A DNA stretch of 64,000 nt, from NCBI GenBank assembly GCA_024699855.1, contig JAMPIQ010000001.1, positions 4,154,001 through 4,218,000 of the forward strand, in the 5' to 3' direction. Made by a program: the position numbers and the translations under genes. The DNA comes from Aphelenchoides besseyi (lineage: Eukaryota; Nematoda; Chromadorea; Rhabditida; Aphelenchoididae). Under the pieces are notes generated by a model. It saw only the letters and a program-made list of their open reading frames with translations, ran no database searches and was not told the DNA's origin. Positions 1 through 12,425 of this stretch are shown one piece after another (positions within the stretch are counted from its first letter, which is position 1; the number at the start of each line of letters is the position of its first letter).

Positions 1-113
1 ATACACGACTCCAGCAGGCAAGTTCGCATTCTTTTTCACTCGTTGACTTTTTTCAGGTCCGAGTACAACGACTCCAAGGACTTGAAGTTAGTGAAAAACT
101 TCATTTTGTGTAG
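1..113 (+). CDS. 3' end of an unidentified gene (partial)
   Basis: What is seen: a TTTTTTCAG acceptor ends at 56, followed by an open 19-codon exon at 57-113 that ends in TAG. An AATAAA lies at 148-153. Before the acceptor the text reads ccagcag|gcaagt, which would be a GC-AG type donor if the preceding exon ends near base 17. The last residues read VRVQRLQGLEVSEKLHFV. Nothing in this short tail identifies a family, and the rest of the gene lies off the left edge. The order acceptor, short exon, stop, polyadenylation signal is the main support. It could be a chance arrangement. Confidence 0.35.
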   Translation, partial: TRLQQASSHSFSLVDFFQVRVQRLQGLEVSEKLHFV

Positions 114-374
114 ATTGTGATCAACACAGTTAATTCTTGTAAAACGGAATAAACCTTCCGACATTTTGTGATGTTTTCGTAACGGTTTTCCGTGTGCCTC
201 AAGATCTAACAAAGTCTATGAACTTGCCGAAGAATTGAGCCGATACAAAAATCTCACAGGCGCGTTCTACCACCATAAGCGAAAAGTACCCGCCCGGCTA
301 ATCAACTTCACATAGAATTATTGGAATCCAGTTCCCGGCCAATCCAAAACACAAACCGTTTCCAGAACAACGCC

Positions 375-884
375 ATGTGCATGGAAGAGTTACGGGTTTG
401 TTTGCTTCTTATTACTCGTAAATAGAAGAGTTTAGAGTAAATTGGATGCGTTAATGAACAATCCACGTACGAATGGTGTCGCGATGCTGGTAACCAACAA
501 CACTTGCCTTCGAAGCAACAAAAACCTAATCAAAACTACAACGGTAACTTCAAGCCAACTCATAGTTTCATTTTTATTTTTAGGCTCTGAAAGAAGCAGA
601 ACGATTCTGCTCTCTTTTCGCAGAAAACGATCAACAAATTCAAGATTTGAAAATCGGAAACTTGGTCTTCAAAGAAGTGCGGAAACATTCGAGTTTTTTG
701 TTCGCTAATGCAACTCGAAATCACTGTCTGATCGCCTATGCTGGAAGAACGAGTAAGCGAATATCTGTGGATTAGTCTTATTTTTGTAGAAACATTAATG
801 GTGGTCCACGATAAAACAGCATCGAAAGAACATCGCACGTTACTTGATAAAGCAATGTATTTTGGAGGATCACACTTAGAATGA
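375..884 (+). CDS. Ragulator subunit LAMTOR5-like (roadblock fold), tentative
   Basis: Four exons join in frame: 375-395, 436-543, 584-752 and 790-884 (stop TGA 882-884), giving about 131 residues. AATAAA follows at 959-964. The N-terminal part reads MCMEELRSKLDALMNNP then GVAMLVTNNTCLRS, and the C-terminal part has CLIAYAGRTKTLMVVHDKTAS. This layout (short N-terminal helix, first strand pair, helix, then two strands ending in VHKMAS-like text) resembles LAMTOR5/HBXIP, the roadblock-fold subunit of the lysosomal Ragulator complex that anchors Rag GTPases for mTORC1 signalling. Similarity is weak in the middle and the protein is longer than the roughly 90-residue family norm, so the name is an inference. 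The gene sits on the strand opposite the zinc-finger gene; it may be nested in an intron of that gene if the missing homeodomain exons lie left of the window. Confidence 0.42.
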
Positions 885-2716
885 GTAAGCTAGAGGCATT
901 GATAAGAGACGAATCAACAATCTTATAGACTGTCTACTAAATCGAATTTTTTCTACGAAATAAACACGATTCTTTCATCATTTTTACCGGATTGTTACTC
1001 GAAAGAGCGGTTGATGAGGTCGTACAGACGCGCGCAATCGATGAAATGAGAATTGGAAGCAGCCCGAAGCGCCGGAATTGAAAAGACCAATTTTGTGGCT
1101 CGTAGATCGAACTGAAATAATTGGCGACCGTGGTGAATTGCTCCGCGTTTTTGGACTAAAAATCGAAAAACAAAATAAGTTCGACTAATGTGCGAAGACT
1201 CGTGAATAATTCAAAAGCCATCTATCACCGTCAAATGCGGGGCCCGTTGGTAATCAACGACACGGGCCTATAATCCGTTTGATTGTCAGGCGATTAATTC
1301 TCGATTATGATGAGCGACCGAATTCGCGGTTTCGAGGCGTCGACGCGTCCGGGCAAAACTACTCGGCAGTTAAAATCACGCGCACGTCGGCAATTCAAAA
1401 CGAATTTGAAAACAGCGCCAATTACCATACAGTCATGTGTGTTCGATTGCAATATTCGAACTCGGAATTTGAATGCTCGAGGTTGACGAGCGGATTTGAC
1501 GGCGAGGTTTTAAGTTCTGTTCTTCTCCCCCAACCACTGGGCGAGCGCGATAATGACCGGCGGTTGTGTTCGCTAATTACCGAAATGAACAGACGAAGTC
1601 GTCATTAACCGTCCTTGTGCTAACATCGATGGACCGTAGCTGTTGGTGGGACCGACGGAAATGCCAATCAAAAGAAGGACCGCGGCTTATTACCGTAAAA
1701 AGAATTTGAATTGGAAATGACGACGACCACCGACGTGCTCGTCGTATGAGTAAATTGAAATTGAAACGGTCGTGTTTATTCGCAATAAACCCAATAGATG
1801 CGTGGAATTAATGGCCGAAATGATTTTTGGATTTCGAATTGCGATGGCCACACCTGTGAGAGTCATTCGCTTCATAAATGATTTTAAGTTTGTTAGGAAA
1901 TCGAACTCGCAATTCACACGCTCACCACCATCATCACCACCTCTTCATGAGGAGGATCGAATAAAACGGTCAAATTGAGTGCGAAAGCCGCCCACCGTAT
2001 GTTAAGATCCTCGACGAATTGGGGTTTTGCTGAAAGAGGTCAACGCGAAAGGTAGCAATCATTGCAAAGGAAATTTCGACTGCTGATTCGTCAGTAGCGC
2101 ACAAAATGCGTCAAATTTGTTATTGACATTGATCAAACAAAAAGAATTCGAAAAGGAGATCAATTGAACGGCCTTCTTCTTCCAGAAATTCTCCTGACTT
2201 TCCAAGCGAGCAAACAAAACTCCTCGAAAGGCGAACGCGCCCAGTTCACGCCTTTCATTCCCGACTAATGGGCGTAAAATCGAACAGAAATTGTAAATTG
2301 CAATCAAGGATGAGTTATAAACATATAGTGAGGTCAATTGTGAGCTCTCTCCCCGTTCACGCTCGTGTTTGCAATCGAACTCATCGGTGGATCAGCGGAA
2401 TCGTGTGCCGCAATTTCGCGCCACTTAAAAGTTCGCGGGATCACGACTCAAGAGGCCCCATCGGATGTAAATGAGCGCATTGAATGAATGAATGACCAAA
2501 AATGAGATCGTCTAGATTCATCGACAACAAAAGACTTTGGGGCTGTTGATTCACACGTTTCGAGCATTAAATGGGATCAACATAATGGCTTAGCGAGTTG
2601 ATGCATGACTGCGAGTTTTCAGTTTGAAAGCAAATTGACGCGAGGATAAGACGATTAGATGCGATCATCTGTTTTTACGTACAGTAGACCACGTGAATCA
2701 TTTCAATCAAATTTAC
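885..2716. other. No gene recognised; intergenic or intron of the zinc-finger gene
   Basis: Open frames here are short, overlap on several strands and show no domain. The downstream donor at 2716 of the zinc-finger gene shows that its transcript continues into this stretch on the minus strand, so much of it is probably intron. No homeodomain sequence was found. One TACCGTA site lies near 1690. Confidence 0.6.
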
Positions 2717-5700
2717 CTCCGAATCGATAAGCTCCGAAATTTTCTTCTGCGGCAAACCACCGGGTTGTTCGCTGACCGGACGTTGCGAATCGATTTCACC
2801 GTTTGCCACCAACTCGTCCAATCGATTCATTCGCGTTTGATGCCCAACAGAACGAAGATGAATGTCGAGAGTTGATCCTTGACTGTAGGATTGAGCACAA
2901 ACGTTGCAGCGAAATGGTTTTGATGGCGACGAGGAATTTCGTTCGTTCGTCAAATTTGCAGGTGAACGACGTTGAAGAAATTGAAGAACCTAAACAATTC
3001 AGTTAGAAACAAAAGTTACGATCTTCGTGTTTACTTTATCACTAACTTGAAATTGTTGAGAACCCTGGTCCTGAAGTTGTTGTTTGATGCGATTCAAATG
3101 CTCGATTCCGTTGTTGTGAGCCGTCAACTCGGTACGATCCGAAAAGCCAACGTTGCACTGTTCACAACGAACCTCCTCGTTTTTGTGTTCTTCTTGTTGA
3201 TGTTGAAGAACGGCGGAAACCGAATGGAAAGTCTTCGAACAGGTGGGACACTTGTGGGAAATGCGATAGGAGTGGGTTATTTCGTGCATTCGAAGTTGCT
3301 CGTCGTGTTTGAAGATCAACGGACAATGTGGACATCGATAACGATAAACACCGCCGACCATCGAATCTTTGCCTCTGAAATTGGCTCATTTGAGTTTACG
3401 AGTCCCATTGAAGTTTTTGCGCGCAATTTCCGAATTTGTTTGTCACTTCTGATCGTCCACATCTGTTCGACAAAGGCGGTGAAATCAAAAGTGTCATGAT
3501 TTTGCTGAACGGAAACGTTTTTTGGACAAAAAGCCGCACAGAACCGTAAATGTCAAGTCGATCATCAAACGCGGCATAATCGAGAGTCCATTCTCAGCCA
3601 TTTGCATGCGTCCGCTGCTCAACCTACCCATTGATCGAAGACGTGGAAGCAACACTCGAAGCCATCAGTTCGTTTCCAATGTTGTGCTCCTGAAGATGAA
3701 GAGAATTAAGAACAAAAAACGCAACAGCTAAAACCTCGAGAAGATGTTGTCGAAGGGCAGTGACTTTCTGTACGCAATGCGGGCACGACTCATCAGTTGC
3801 CGCGTTTTTGACGTTGTGATCTCCGGCTTTTTCGTGGTTTTGTAGACCCTCCAAAGTGTCTGAAAAAGTTTGCGTGAAGAAAAAGAGAGAGAGAGAAATT
3901 AGTCGACGCCCGTTGGACGTCTACGGTCGGCGACGCCATTTGAGGCCAATGGCCAAATAAAAAGCTTTTGAACTAATGAAAACGTACGGTAAAAGGAGAG
4001 CAATTAAAAAGCAAAAAGCGTTCGGTTCATTAGGTTGCAATCGAGTTTCAGGTGACGAGCAAACAAACTCAAACCGAGAACACACGCGGTAACCGGATAG
4101 TTGGAGCTCGTTGGCGTCGTGAAAAAGCAAATTAAGAATCCGGGGGCCGTCAATTTCCGTTTTCGCCAAGAAAAATTGCTTTCCACAAACATCGAAGTCA
4201 TCGCGATTACTCACTTCTTCTAATCCGCGAACCATCGAGAGCAATCACGAAGTTCGCTCTGGAAAACGCGCGTTCGGCCAAACAAATTCGGCGCAAAACT
4301 CTCGAATTTCCACCAAGTGGCCCTGTGGATTGACATTCGAACTGCCGCGTTTAAAAATTCTTTGCGAATTCCCGACTTCTCATTAACACAATACCGTAGA
4401 AGTGGGGAACGGTTTTCCCAAACCGACTCAGAGCGTCGATTCATTACGCGAAACTTTTTGATCGCGTTTGTTTGTGCACGTCCGCAAAACGCCGACTCGA
4501 AAACGTTTTTAAACGTCACGCCAAATTAATTTCTCTCAAACCAATTCGCTCTGACTAATTGCCATCTCATGACTCAAGAGCGCAAATCCTATTTTTGTTT
4601 GGTCGAAACATTTCGAACAAACTTTTCTTCCTTGGCCGTTAATTAGGTTAGGCTCGAGATTTGCGGTCGAGAGCAGACGGCTTTAGAATCAACAGATTGC
4701 GGGCCGATCGCAAGTGCCGAACGGCGACGAGGATAAAATAGAGCCCCCGAGGACGCACAACAAACAACAATCGTCTGATTAATGAGCCAGAACCTGACGG
4801 CTCATTTGTAATTTTGGAGCATAAACGACAAATCACGATATGATCGCGAAATAAACAGCACTTTTCGAGAGAGCACTTTTGCAATCAATCCGCTAATTTT
4901 TCTAATGGAAAACGCAAAGCAGACGTCCGATCGGACCGCCGTCGAACGGATAATTTCGATCGACTGTTTTGAATTAACAGGTGAGTGCGAGCGGAAATAC
5001 GGTTGTTATTTTGGTGCTTTCGCAACGCTTTCGAGCTCACAAAAGGAACAAAACGATGCCGCTCAAATGCCAAATAAAACAACTCACTGGACAAAAAGTC
5101 GCATTTCTTGCAGTAGAAGGCAACTTCTCGCATCGTCTCCAGATCGCAGCCACGAGGTAGTCGACTGGTGGAGCAGTCCAACGGGGAATCTGAAATGAAA
5201 ACGGAAATTGCAGTCAATCTGGTAAACGACCTCCAACGCGAATTCTCAACATTTTTTCCTCATTTGCATTTTAATTCCCAAAAACTCATCATCCTCGCAA
5301 ATGCCAACCAAACGCGACCACCCACACACCTTGCGCACATTTATTAATCGTGAAATGTCAATTCAGCCAATTTGTTTTACATTTTTTTTGTCTTGATTGG
5401 CATTTGACGTTTCCAAGAAGTATTGTGATTTATTTTCCAAGAAAGTTTCCCACCTTTCAACTCAAAAGCCAAACGCCGAAACCAATCGAACACAAAAACG
5501 GCGGCAAATCAGCGCGAAATTAGTCGGGAACGCGCGCAAAAGACGTCGAAAAGCGTCGGGCCTGCAAATGCGCAGAATTTTTGAGAATTCAGAAGTCGCC
5601 AAAGTTTGTGTCCCATTGGGCAAAGTGGCGAACTAACGGAGAAAATGAATGAGCGCTTCTGATGACGAATTGCTTCGTTTCCGCCCGGGCGTCGTTTTGG

Positions 5701-8700
5701 GGCTCATCACACGAATTTTTCTTCTAATTTCCAAGTGTGTACGGTATTCTGCCGTCGGGCGTCGAAGACGAATTAGGTCGCAGAAAAAAAGAACTCGAAA
5801 TAATAAAAATGTGCGTGTTAAAGAACTCGAAATTTGCTTTAATTTGGTCGAGACGCGACGACGTCCAACTTCGTCAAAAACCGGGAACAAATCGACTCCG
5901 CCAATTTGGGACTTTAAAGTCTCTGACAATTTCGCAAATTTGTCCGAGCCAGCGGGAAGCGTGACGGACGCTCGGCACTCGGGATTAATTCGAGATAACG
6001 CCAAACCAAGTGTATCATGCTTGGGAAAATGACGTTCAGATTGTCGAAACCTTATCGTGACTGGAACATAGAAGAGAACCAAATAACCGTGTACGTAGAC
6101 CACACAGGTATTTGCATTCTTGAAGATGGGCTCTCATGTTCTTGTTTCGCAACTCTGATCGCAGTGTAGAAGCCAATGAAGTAAACAAGAAAGAGCAGCG
6201 TTTTCATGCCCACGTCAACAACATCGAAAGGACGTATTTTGGGAAAGAAACGTTATCTCGCCATAACTTCCATCGTCAACTCACCGCGAACAAAAAGCTT
6301 TTCGAATAAACTTCGAACAAAAAGTCAACTCCGCAAAATGTCTAGATTAAAAGACGCGCTTCTTCGAGAATCAGGACAAATTGGCGCGACCAACCAAAAT
6401 ATTGGTCTTAAAGTCTTTAATTCTGCGTGCACTCCAAAATTCAAACTGACGCGCGTCCTCCCGAGTCAGAAGTCCCGCAGTTCTTCTTCATTACGAGCGT
6501 GGTGATTAATGATCTGCCTACGCTCGTCTAATAGCCGAGAGACGATCGAATGGGATTACAAAACTGAAACGACGTTTTCGGAAGCCCGAGGGCCACAAAC
6601 GGGGCCGCCGTACCCTTCGATTTTTGAATTCCGCGGAATTTTCCCAATTGCTCATATTTTTGGCGAATCGTCCATTCAATTCCAAAGCAAACATTCCGGC
6701 CACTTGGCCGAATTCATAAACGGTAATGACTTTCAAGCGCATGCCGCCGGTGTTGAATTACGATTTTATGAATTTTCTCGACAATCAACCTGTGGGAAAA
6801 AAGGGCGGACGAGTTTTTTCGCGTAAACCGAGAGGCCAAAAGCAATTCCCAAATTCCTCTCGTCCGCTGAATTATCGGCGGAGATCCCCTTTTCCGAACT
6901 GATTTCCGCTTCCTTTCGCCTCTGCACGCTACGGTAATGAAGGTCGCGGACAGCCAATTAGCAGAAGAGGTGACGCGTTTCTTCGCGAAAAAGTGCTCCG
7001 CCCGAGGGCACTTTCGGCGTGTACCGTACGCCGAAATTACGTGCGACAATTGGAATTCAAACGAAATGGCAAGTGGAAATATCCGCAAAAAAGATGGAAA
7101 GAAAAATGCGGTCTGCCGAAACCAACTTTCCATCCACACAAAAATTTTCGCGTTCAAATGAGAGCAGCATGAAAATGATGATTAGACGATCGGGGACACA
7201 AAACCAAAACAAAAACTTGGAATCGCAGACAGACACGAGTTGCCGGCGTCCTTGCAATTAGTCTCTTTAGCTGATTATGCAAATCGACACTCGACTGCGA
7301 TTCGCACGAGATTAACAGAAGGTCATTCCGTCCGAGAAAATTTGTTGGCCACGAATCGCTTGGCGGAATCTTCGAAGACGACCGATCCCTCCCGGGGGAC
7401 GGATCCGAAGTTACAATTCCGAAGCGTCAGAAAAATCCAAGATTGCCCCGAGCGGGCCATTCTTTCCGAAAAGCTCGAGATTGTTAAACGATTTGAAATT
7501 TTAAATTTTACGTTTGGAATCTACAAAGATCATTCCAAGCTCGCGTATGCCCGCAACAGAAGACTTCACGGGCCAACTGAAAAAGTCACAATTGATTGTT
7601 ATCCAGTCATCAGTTGGTTGCTTCACGCTTGGCAAAGAACAATTCGGGTTTTTGAACTGAAGGCCAGAACCTACAAGATCTTTTCGAGCTCGTCCGGAAA
7701 ATCCTCGCTAGTTGGGTATGCTACTAAATGCAAAGAACTGCCGAGGTAAATTGAAATTACAAGTGTTTGTCAATTTGGTATTCAGTTTTGAAATGAAAAC
7801 GCACAAATGTGGAATACTGGACAACAAGCACATTGTACAGTTGGAATTCCATTATTTCAACTCAGTAGCCATCCCCGAAGATGAAAAGCCGGACCACATC
7901 TTCAGTTTTGAAATCAAAAATTTCAACCGCGCTCAGTTTTTGCATCCACACGGTTTCCTTTACACCACCAAATCTGTCAAGGTGCGACGTTGGTTTATCA
8001 CCGGGTTCACTGATTTTAGACCAGCGACCCGATTACTATTCGGTTTCAGATTTCGGACGTGTAGCAAGTCAATTGAAGTTCGATCAAGAAGTGGTTGAAA
8101 ACGTGAAAGGATCCGATGTTTCGATTTTGTTTGAATGGACAGAGGTTGGTGAAAAGGAAATGTGTGATGTCTTCGCGCAAGAAATCCGTCAACTCAAACC
8201 CTCGGAGGAACTGAACAGCTCGTTTGGCAAACGGTTTCTTTCTTTCCTAGATGATGCGTACATTGAGTTTACGAACTGTGAAGTCCCAGTCAGCTCGATG
8301 GCTGACGGTATGCAACCGGCCGATCAACTGCATGTTGAGTTTTGATCGAGCAGCTCGTCGATTTGTTTCGGTTTGAAAGAATAAAATAGTAAAAACTCGA
8401 CGGTGCACTTTGCTACACGAAGAGAAGGGGTAATTTCGCTCGATACCGTAGGTTAAGCGCAAAGAAAGCAGAACACTATGTCGCGAAGTGCCAAGTGGCA
8501 AAAAGTGAGGCATCCGGTTTGGACGAATCGGCTGCTACGGAAACCGAAATGGAGCGACCAACTGGAATGGCGGGCGTGAAATTATCAGGCGAGTTTCTCA
8601 AATGGAAAACCGCGCTTCCTGTCCACTTGCACACCGTAGGAAGGAAATAAATGGGTGTAAATTACCGTGACTGTCAGCCCCCTCCGAAGTCTCCCGCGGC

Positions 8701-11446
8701 GATTCGTCCACCGCAGTGCGTTGAATTGTCGAAATTTATTAACTGAAATTATTAAAAAGAGGCCGACGCCCCGCGAAGAAACGGCTAATTTGATGGCTAC
8801 GGTAAAGTCGACATCATTCTGATTATTCATGTCGTTTAATTTCCATGGAAATTCGCTCGTAAAGTCGCGTTTCCGCGACTTTATGGTTTCAGTTTACAGT
8901 AAACAGACTTTACACCTCCGAAATGCGTCAGCGATTTGGGATCATCGGATTAAAAAGAAGAAAACAAGAATTACCGTTCGGTTCGTGGAGCGGATGAACG
9001 GCGGATTTGTGGGCTGCAAATTTTGTTGTCACTAATTGACTTCAACCACCAATTAAACCAACCGTACGCTTCGGACACCGTCTCCGTCCTGAAGGAACAC
9101 TCTTCACACTCGTAGACCAGCAGTGTTGCGGCGGCAGAAACCTCCGTCGGATTCAATGGAACTTCGTTGAGGATGTGCGCCGATGCACGGGATTGTCGCG
9201 AAGCCGTCGATCCAACGGACGTCAAATAGGCAAGACGCGTGAGATGTGCGCGAGATTCGCAGTGCTCACGGACGCTCGAAGCGCTGAAAATTGAAAATTA
9301 AACCGATTTTCCGGATTCCTGTTTGCGTTCGATCGACTGATTACGTTGCCGGTCTTTTGTTCCACCGCGTGCGTAAACAACCAAATTTGGAGCGCGCGAA
9401 ACAAAAATAGACAAGTGGAGAGAACGAGAAAAAACTCACCAACTCAGAATGTCTTGACATGCACGACATCGAACTTGGACCACGCTCTTCATTGTGCCGA
9501 GACGACAGATCGCCGTGGCCGGAGTCAGATTCGCGGCACCTTCGCGCAAGTGGTTCATCTGGAATCATTGTTGTTGGAATCAAGAATGAACTTTTTGTTT
9601 TTGGTGCCTTCACACCTCCGCGTCTTTTTCGGTTTTAGCCGCTTGTTGTGATTTCCGGCTGACCAGTTGGACGTCGTTTTGGCAAACAGGAAAACCGGAA
9701 ACGACCGAGAGCGTTGATTGTTGCGGCGATCGTGTCTTTGAGGTGGCGTGTTTGTGAAGCGCAAATAAACGCGCGTACCTTTTTCGCGCGCACGCTTTGC
9801 GCCAATGATGATTAATGAGCCTCGAAAAGGTGCGAGAAAAGGCGGAGATTTCCGGCACAAAGCTCGTAATTTCACGCTCACCAAACAATTGCGCGGTTTG
9901 CCCAAGAAAATTTCGAAAACATTCATTAAGTCACGACCCCGTCCAGTTCCCAAACGTTAATTGTAATGGAGCGTAAAGTCTCCATGATCCGCTAAACGTG
10001 ACTTTCCCAGGCCACTCAATCGGCGATTTCAAACTGCGACGGCGCAAAGGCGTTCAAGTCATTTAAATTCCCTTCGAATGCCCGCAACATTCAAGTTCAT
10101 GAAACGACACGAATACACTCACCAACTGCACTCGCTGCAAATGTTTGTCGGTTCGTGTATGAAGTTGAAAGTTGGCTTTCAAATTGGTATTGTACGGGCA
10201 CAGATGACAGTAGTAGAAGCCGTTCACCATTGTGTTGTCGCCCACACGTGAAGAGCCACGATCCGCCTCCAAATGTTCACACATGGATGTGGCGCAATCA
10301 GTTGCGAAGTTTCCACAAATTAAACAGTGAAGTACTTGATCGGAATGTAATTCAGAAGACTGAACTCCGGTTTGTGGAGCTAAACAAAAACAAAAGTTAG
10401 AAAACAACAGAGGTCAACAAACCGATTTGATTGGGAAGTTCCTGCATCGCGTGAAGATGTTTGTCGGATTGCATGTGGATGCTCAGGTTGCCTTTGGTTG
10501 TAGTCGAGTACTTGCACACCTCACAACGATAAGGTTTATAGCCACACGAATAAGATTCGCCACGAGCCAATTTTGGATGCGGTTGATTTTGAAGACAAAA
10601 AATGCACGTTACTTCGATTTCCGAGTGTTTTTCTTTCATATGTATCTCCAATGTTTCCTGGTACTTGTAATGCCAATTACAACGTGGACACTTTAACGTT
10701 TTCGTGCTGTTTCGCTGAGCCAACATTTGTGTACCGTTGGCCAAATGCGGAACAGTGCCAAACATTTGAGTGTACAATTCGGGATTCAACTCTGAAACGA
10801 TCGTTAAAACATTCACTTCTTCAGTTTACCTGTAGAGCCAAGAAAAGAACGAGATCCACTCGAAAATTTTTCGTTTCCAAAACCAAACGGCATTCCGGTG
10901 AAATTAGCGGGTGGCGTCAATTGAGGTGCAGGAATGGAGTTCTCAGAACCGAAAAGACGCTCATAAAGTGATCCCGCCGATGGAGAGTCTTCTGATTCGC
11001 CTTGAGCCAACGAAGAATCGGACATGAGGAAGAGAACGTGAGATCTGGATTGTCGTTTGAGTAGTAATTGATGTTCAGTTTGATGTTTTGATTGCAAATG
11101 TCGAAGGAAAGTGCGTTTGTTCAGAAATCGTAGACGACATACAACACAAAAAAAATGTCCAATAAGTGTCGACTGAAATGAGACCAAATCATAAAAAACC
11201 ATGTGGTATCACGAAACGAACTTCAAACTCGTCCACGATCTCGTTTCCTCTCTCCGCCTTAACCAGCGGATAAACGCGAAAACTTCGGAGCGTGCGGTCG
11301 TTCTGCAGAATCACAACTCTGCGCACGTTCACCGACTTGGATTCCGGAGTGTAGGAGGAGCTCGATGGATCGACCAGTGGATCCGAGGACTCGTTGACGA
11401 AAAGCACTTCGTTTTCCTGTCGATACGAGCCGACGATGCCCGAGGG
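2717..11446 (-). CDS. zfh-2: ZFHX3/ZFHX4-type C2H2 zinc-finger (homeodomain) transcription factor, zfh-2 ortholog; partial
   Basis: Exons on the minus strand, in transcript order: 11446-11213, 11172-10830, 10791-10423, 10379-10123, 9558-9440, 9283-about 9088, 5189-5088, 3859-3735, 3689-3628, 3374-3047 and 2989-2717. All joins except the sixth-to-seventh keep frame. The diagnostic stretch is in exon 3: [20 protein letters not shown], then [20 protein letters not shown] and [20 protein letters not shown], which is nearly invariant in ZFHX/ATBF1 proteins. Later fingers ([41 protein letters not shown]) also match ZFHX spacing, with CxxC...HxxxxxH types. These are nuclear neuronal-differentiation regulators with many fingers and several homeodomains. 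No homeodomain is visible, so the 3' end must lie beyond base 1 of the window; exon 11 ends in a good donor (GTAAAT). The start codon was not found. A finger begun in exon 6 (CEECSF) lacks its histidines, so one small exon between 5.2 and 9.0 kb was missed. Confidence 0.9.
5571..5659 (-). repeat. Dispersed fragment A, copy 1
   Basis: This stretch matches 13677-13768 closely over about 90 bp (shared cgcagaatttttgagaattc and a later actaacggagaa). Read on the minus strand both copies are open and encode similar peptides (RSF[IM]FSVSxPLCP then RLLNSQKFC). That pattern suggests fragments of a former coding exon. It sits in the large intron of the zinc-finger gene, same strand. The parent gene was not recognised. 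Confidence 0.6.
6080..6310 (-). repeat. Dispersed fragment B, copy 1 (coding-like on minus strand)
   Basis: Similar to 13440-13655: both contain ggtatttgcattctt, a conserved middle and a ttcgaataaac end. Minus-strand translation gives MEVMARYRFFPKI then [19 protein letters not shown] in this copy and IEIMLRYRFYPNI then SDVVDMDEKTL in the other, so conservation is at protein level. This copy includes a hydrophobic, membrane-like segment. Fragment A lies about 0.4 kb to its left here, but directly to the right of fragment B at the other locus, so the order has been rearranged. Possibly gene relics or part of an old mobile element; no family recognised. Confidence 0.55.
7651..8345 (+). CDS. Unidentified gene nested in the zinc-finger gene's intron (5' end uncertain)
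   Basis: Three in-frame exons are supported: one ending at 7745, then 7786-7981 and 8025-8345 (TGA). Introns are about 40 bp with GTAAAT...TTCAG and GTGCGA...CCAG borders, and AATAAA follows at 8380-8385. The readable part (about 200 residues) starts near [14 protein letters not shown] and continues [55 protein letters not shown], and ends [10 protein letters not shown]. It is acidic, has no clear membrane segment, and I do not recognise the family. The upstream frame is open back to about 7240 but without convincing composition, so the start codon is undecided. It lies on the strand opposite the host gene, inside the 3.9-kb gap between zinc-finger exons 6 and 7. Confidence 0.6.
8380..8385 (+). 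terminator. Polyadenylation signal AATAAA
   Basis: Canonical hexamer 35 bp after the stop of the nested plus-strand gene. Confidence 0.6.
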
Positions 11447-11989
11447 CTGCAAAAATTTGGAATGAGAAGACCGTCGGAGTTTATCTTTTGATTTGTCGGA
11501 ATTCAACAGTCGTCGACTTAATCCCCCGGACTTTTTTGTGCCAAGACGATTTGTCCTAACGATTCGCCGCGCGTAATCGAATCAGAAAAAGAGATTCAAT
11601 TGTGAGAAGTGCGCAGTTGATTAAGAGAAATAATTTATAAGGATCTTAGAATAAAGACTCTCGAAGTTGCTCTCGGCCAACAAATACGAGCCAATTTATT
11701 TTCGAATGCGCCGTCCGACTTTTCGAAATGATGATGCGGAGATTAACAAGTTGGACAGACGAGGCGGTTGAGTGCACAGCTCGAAATGAGTCTCCTCATT
11801 TCGGACAGCGGCCAATTTGGTCGTCGCGTGGTTAATCGATGGAATGGCGTGCAACTTAATTTACGGTATTTCCACCCAGAAAACCGTACTATACGGCCGA
11901 GCGAATTCATCGAATAAGCGGCCTCCTAATTTCCGCACATCGCCGCTGATGATAAAGAGGACGCGCGTTTACTGTGCGTGTAATTCAGT

Positions 11990-12185
11990 TTAAGAGACAA
12001 TGTTATGCATTTTAGCGAAATTTGTTATTAACTTCCTAAATGAGTTAACCCCGAGGGCCTTATAGTCTTCTGCTCCAACAACTGACATATCTTGCGTGAG
12101 GCCGTAACAATTGGAACTGTGGTTAAACGGGTTTGCAAATTCTGTTGCTAATCGCAAATGTTGCAACTTTGTCAATTGAACGACT
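11990..12185 (-). pseudogene. Fragment E copy 1: resembles the C-terminus of a GLYR1/3-hydroxyisobutyrate dehydrogenase-family protein
   Basis: Minus-strand reading gives VQLTKLQHLRLATEF, then NPFNHSSNCYGLTQDMSVVG and AEDYKALG, ending at TAA. The pattern K-x-LRLA followed about 25 residues later by DMSxV resembles the end of the beta-hydroxyacid dehydrogenase domain of GLYR1/NPAC and 3-hydroxyisobutyrate dehydrogenase. An in-frame stop lies a short way upstream and no good acceptor is present, so it looks like a broken fragment. A more decayed relative lies at 20065-20235. Family assignment is tentative. Confidence 0.33.
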
Positions 12186-12279
12186 TTAGTTTGGAAGCAG
12201 AGATAAAACTTTCATTGTAATTACAAGAATAGTTATTTTTCTTCTCGGGATTGTCGACTTTTTTCCGCAATTCATTTTC

Positions 12280-12425
12280 ATTTCGACGCAAATAAACTAT
12301 CACAAGACAACTAAAAGTCCGTTGTTCGAAGCATAAGCATAGTATGGTTCGATTGCATACTTGTGTTCGTTCAGCACTTTAATCACCAGCTTTCAGGTCG
12401 ACACCGAAATGACCAACGAGTTCTC
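12280..12425. repeat. Fragment D, copy 1
   Basis: Shares caaataaac, a conserved middle (catacttgtgttcg) and ccagctttcaggtcga with 19222-19365. The last part looks like an exon start on the plus strand (acceptor TTTCAG, then VDTEM here and VDAEM in the other copy). The copies have diverged substantially outside the shared words. Confidence 0.55.

Noticed and set aside
1..2700. Search for the homeodomain exons expected for a ZFHX ortholog
   Set aside because: No WFxNxR or comparable homeodomain helix-3 text was found on the minus strand; the exons are assumed to lie left of the window.
5633..6103. 156-codon open frame on the minus strand inside the zinc-finger intron
   Set aside because: It crosses fragment edges, has no recognisable motif and its composition resembles other chance frames in the neighbourhood.
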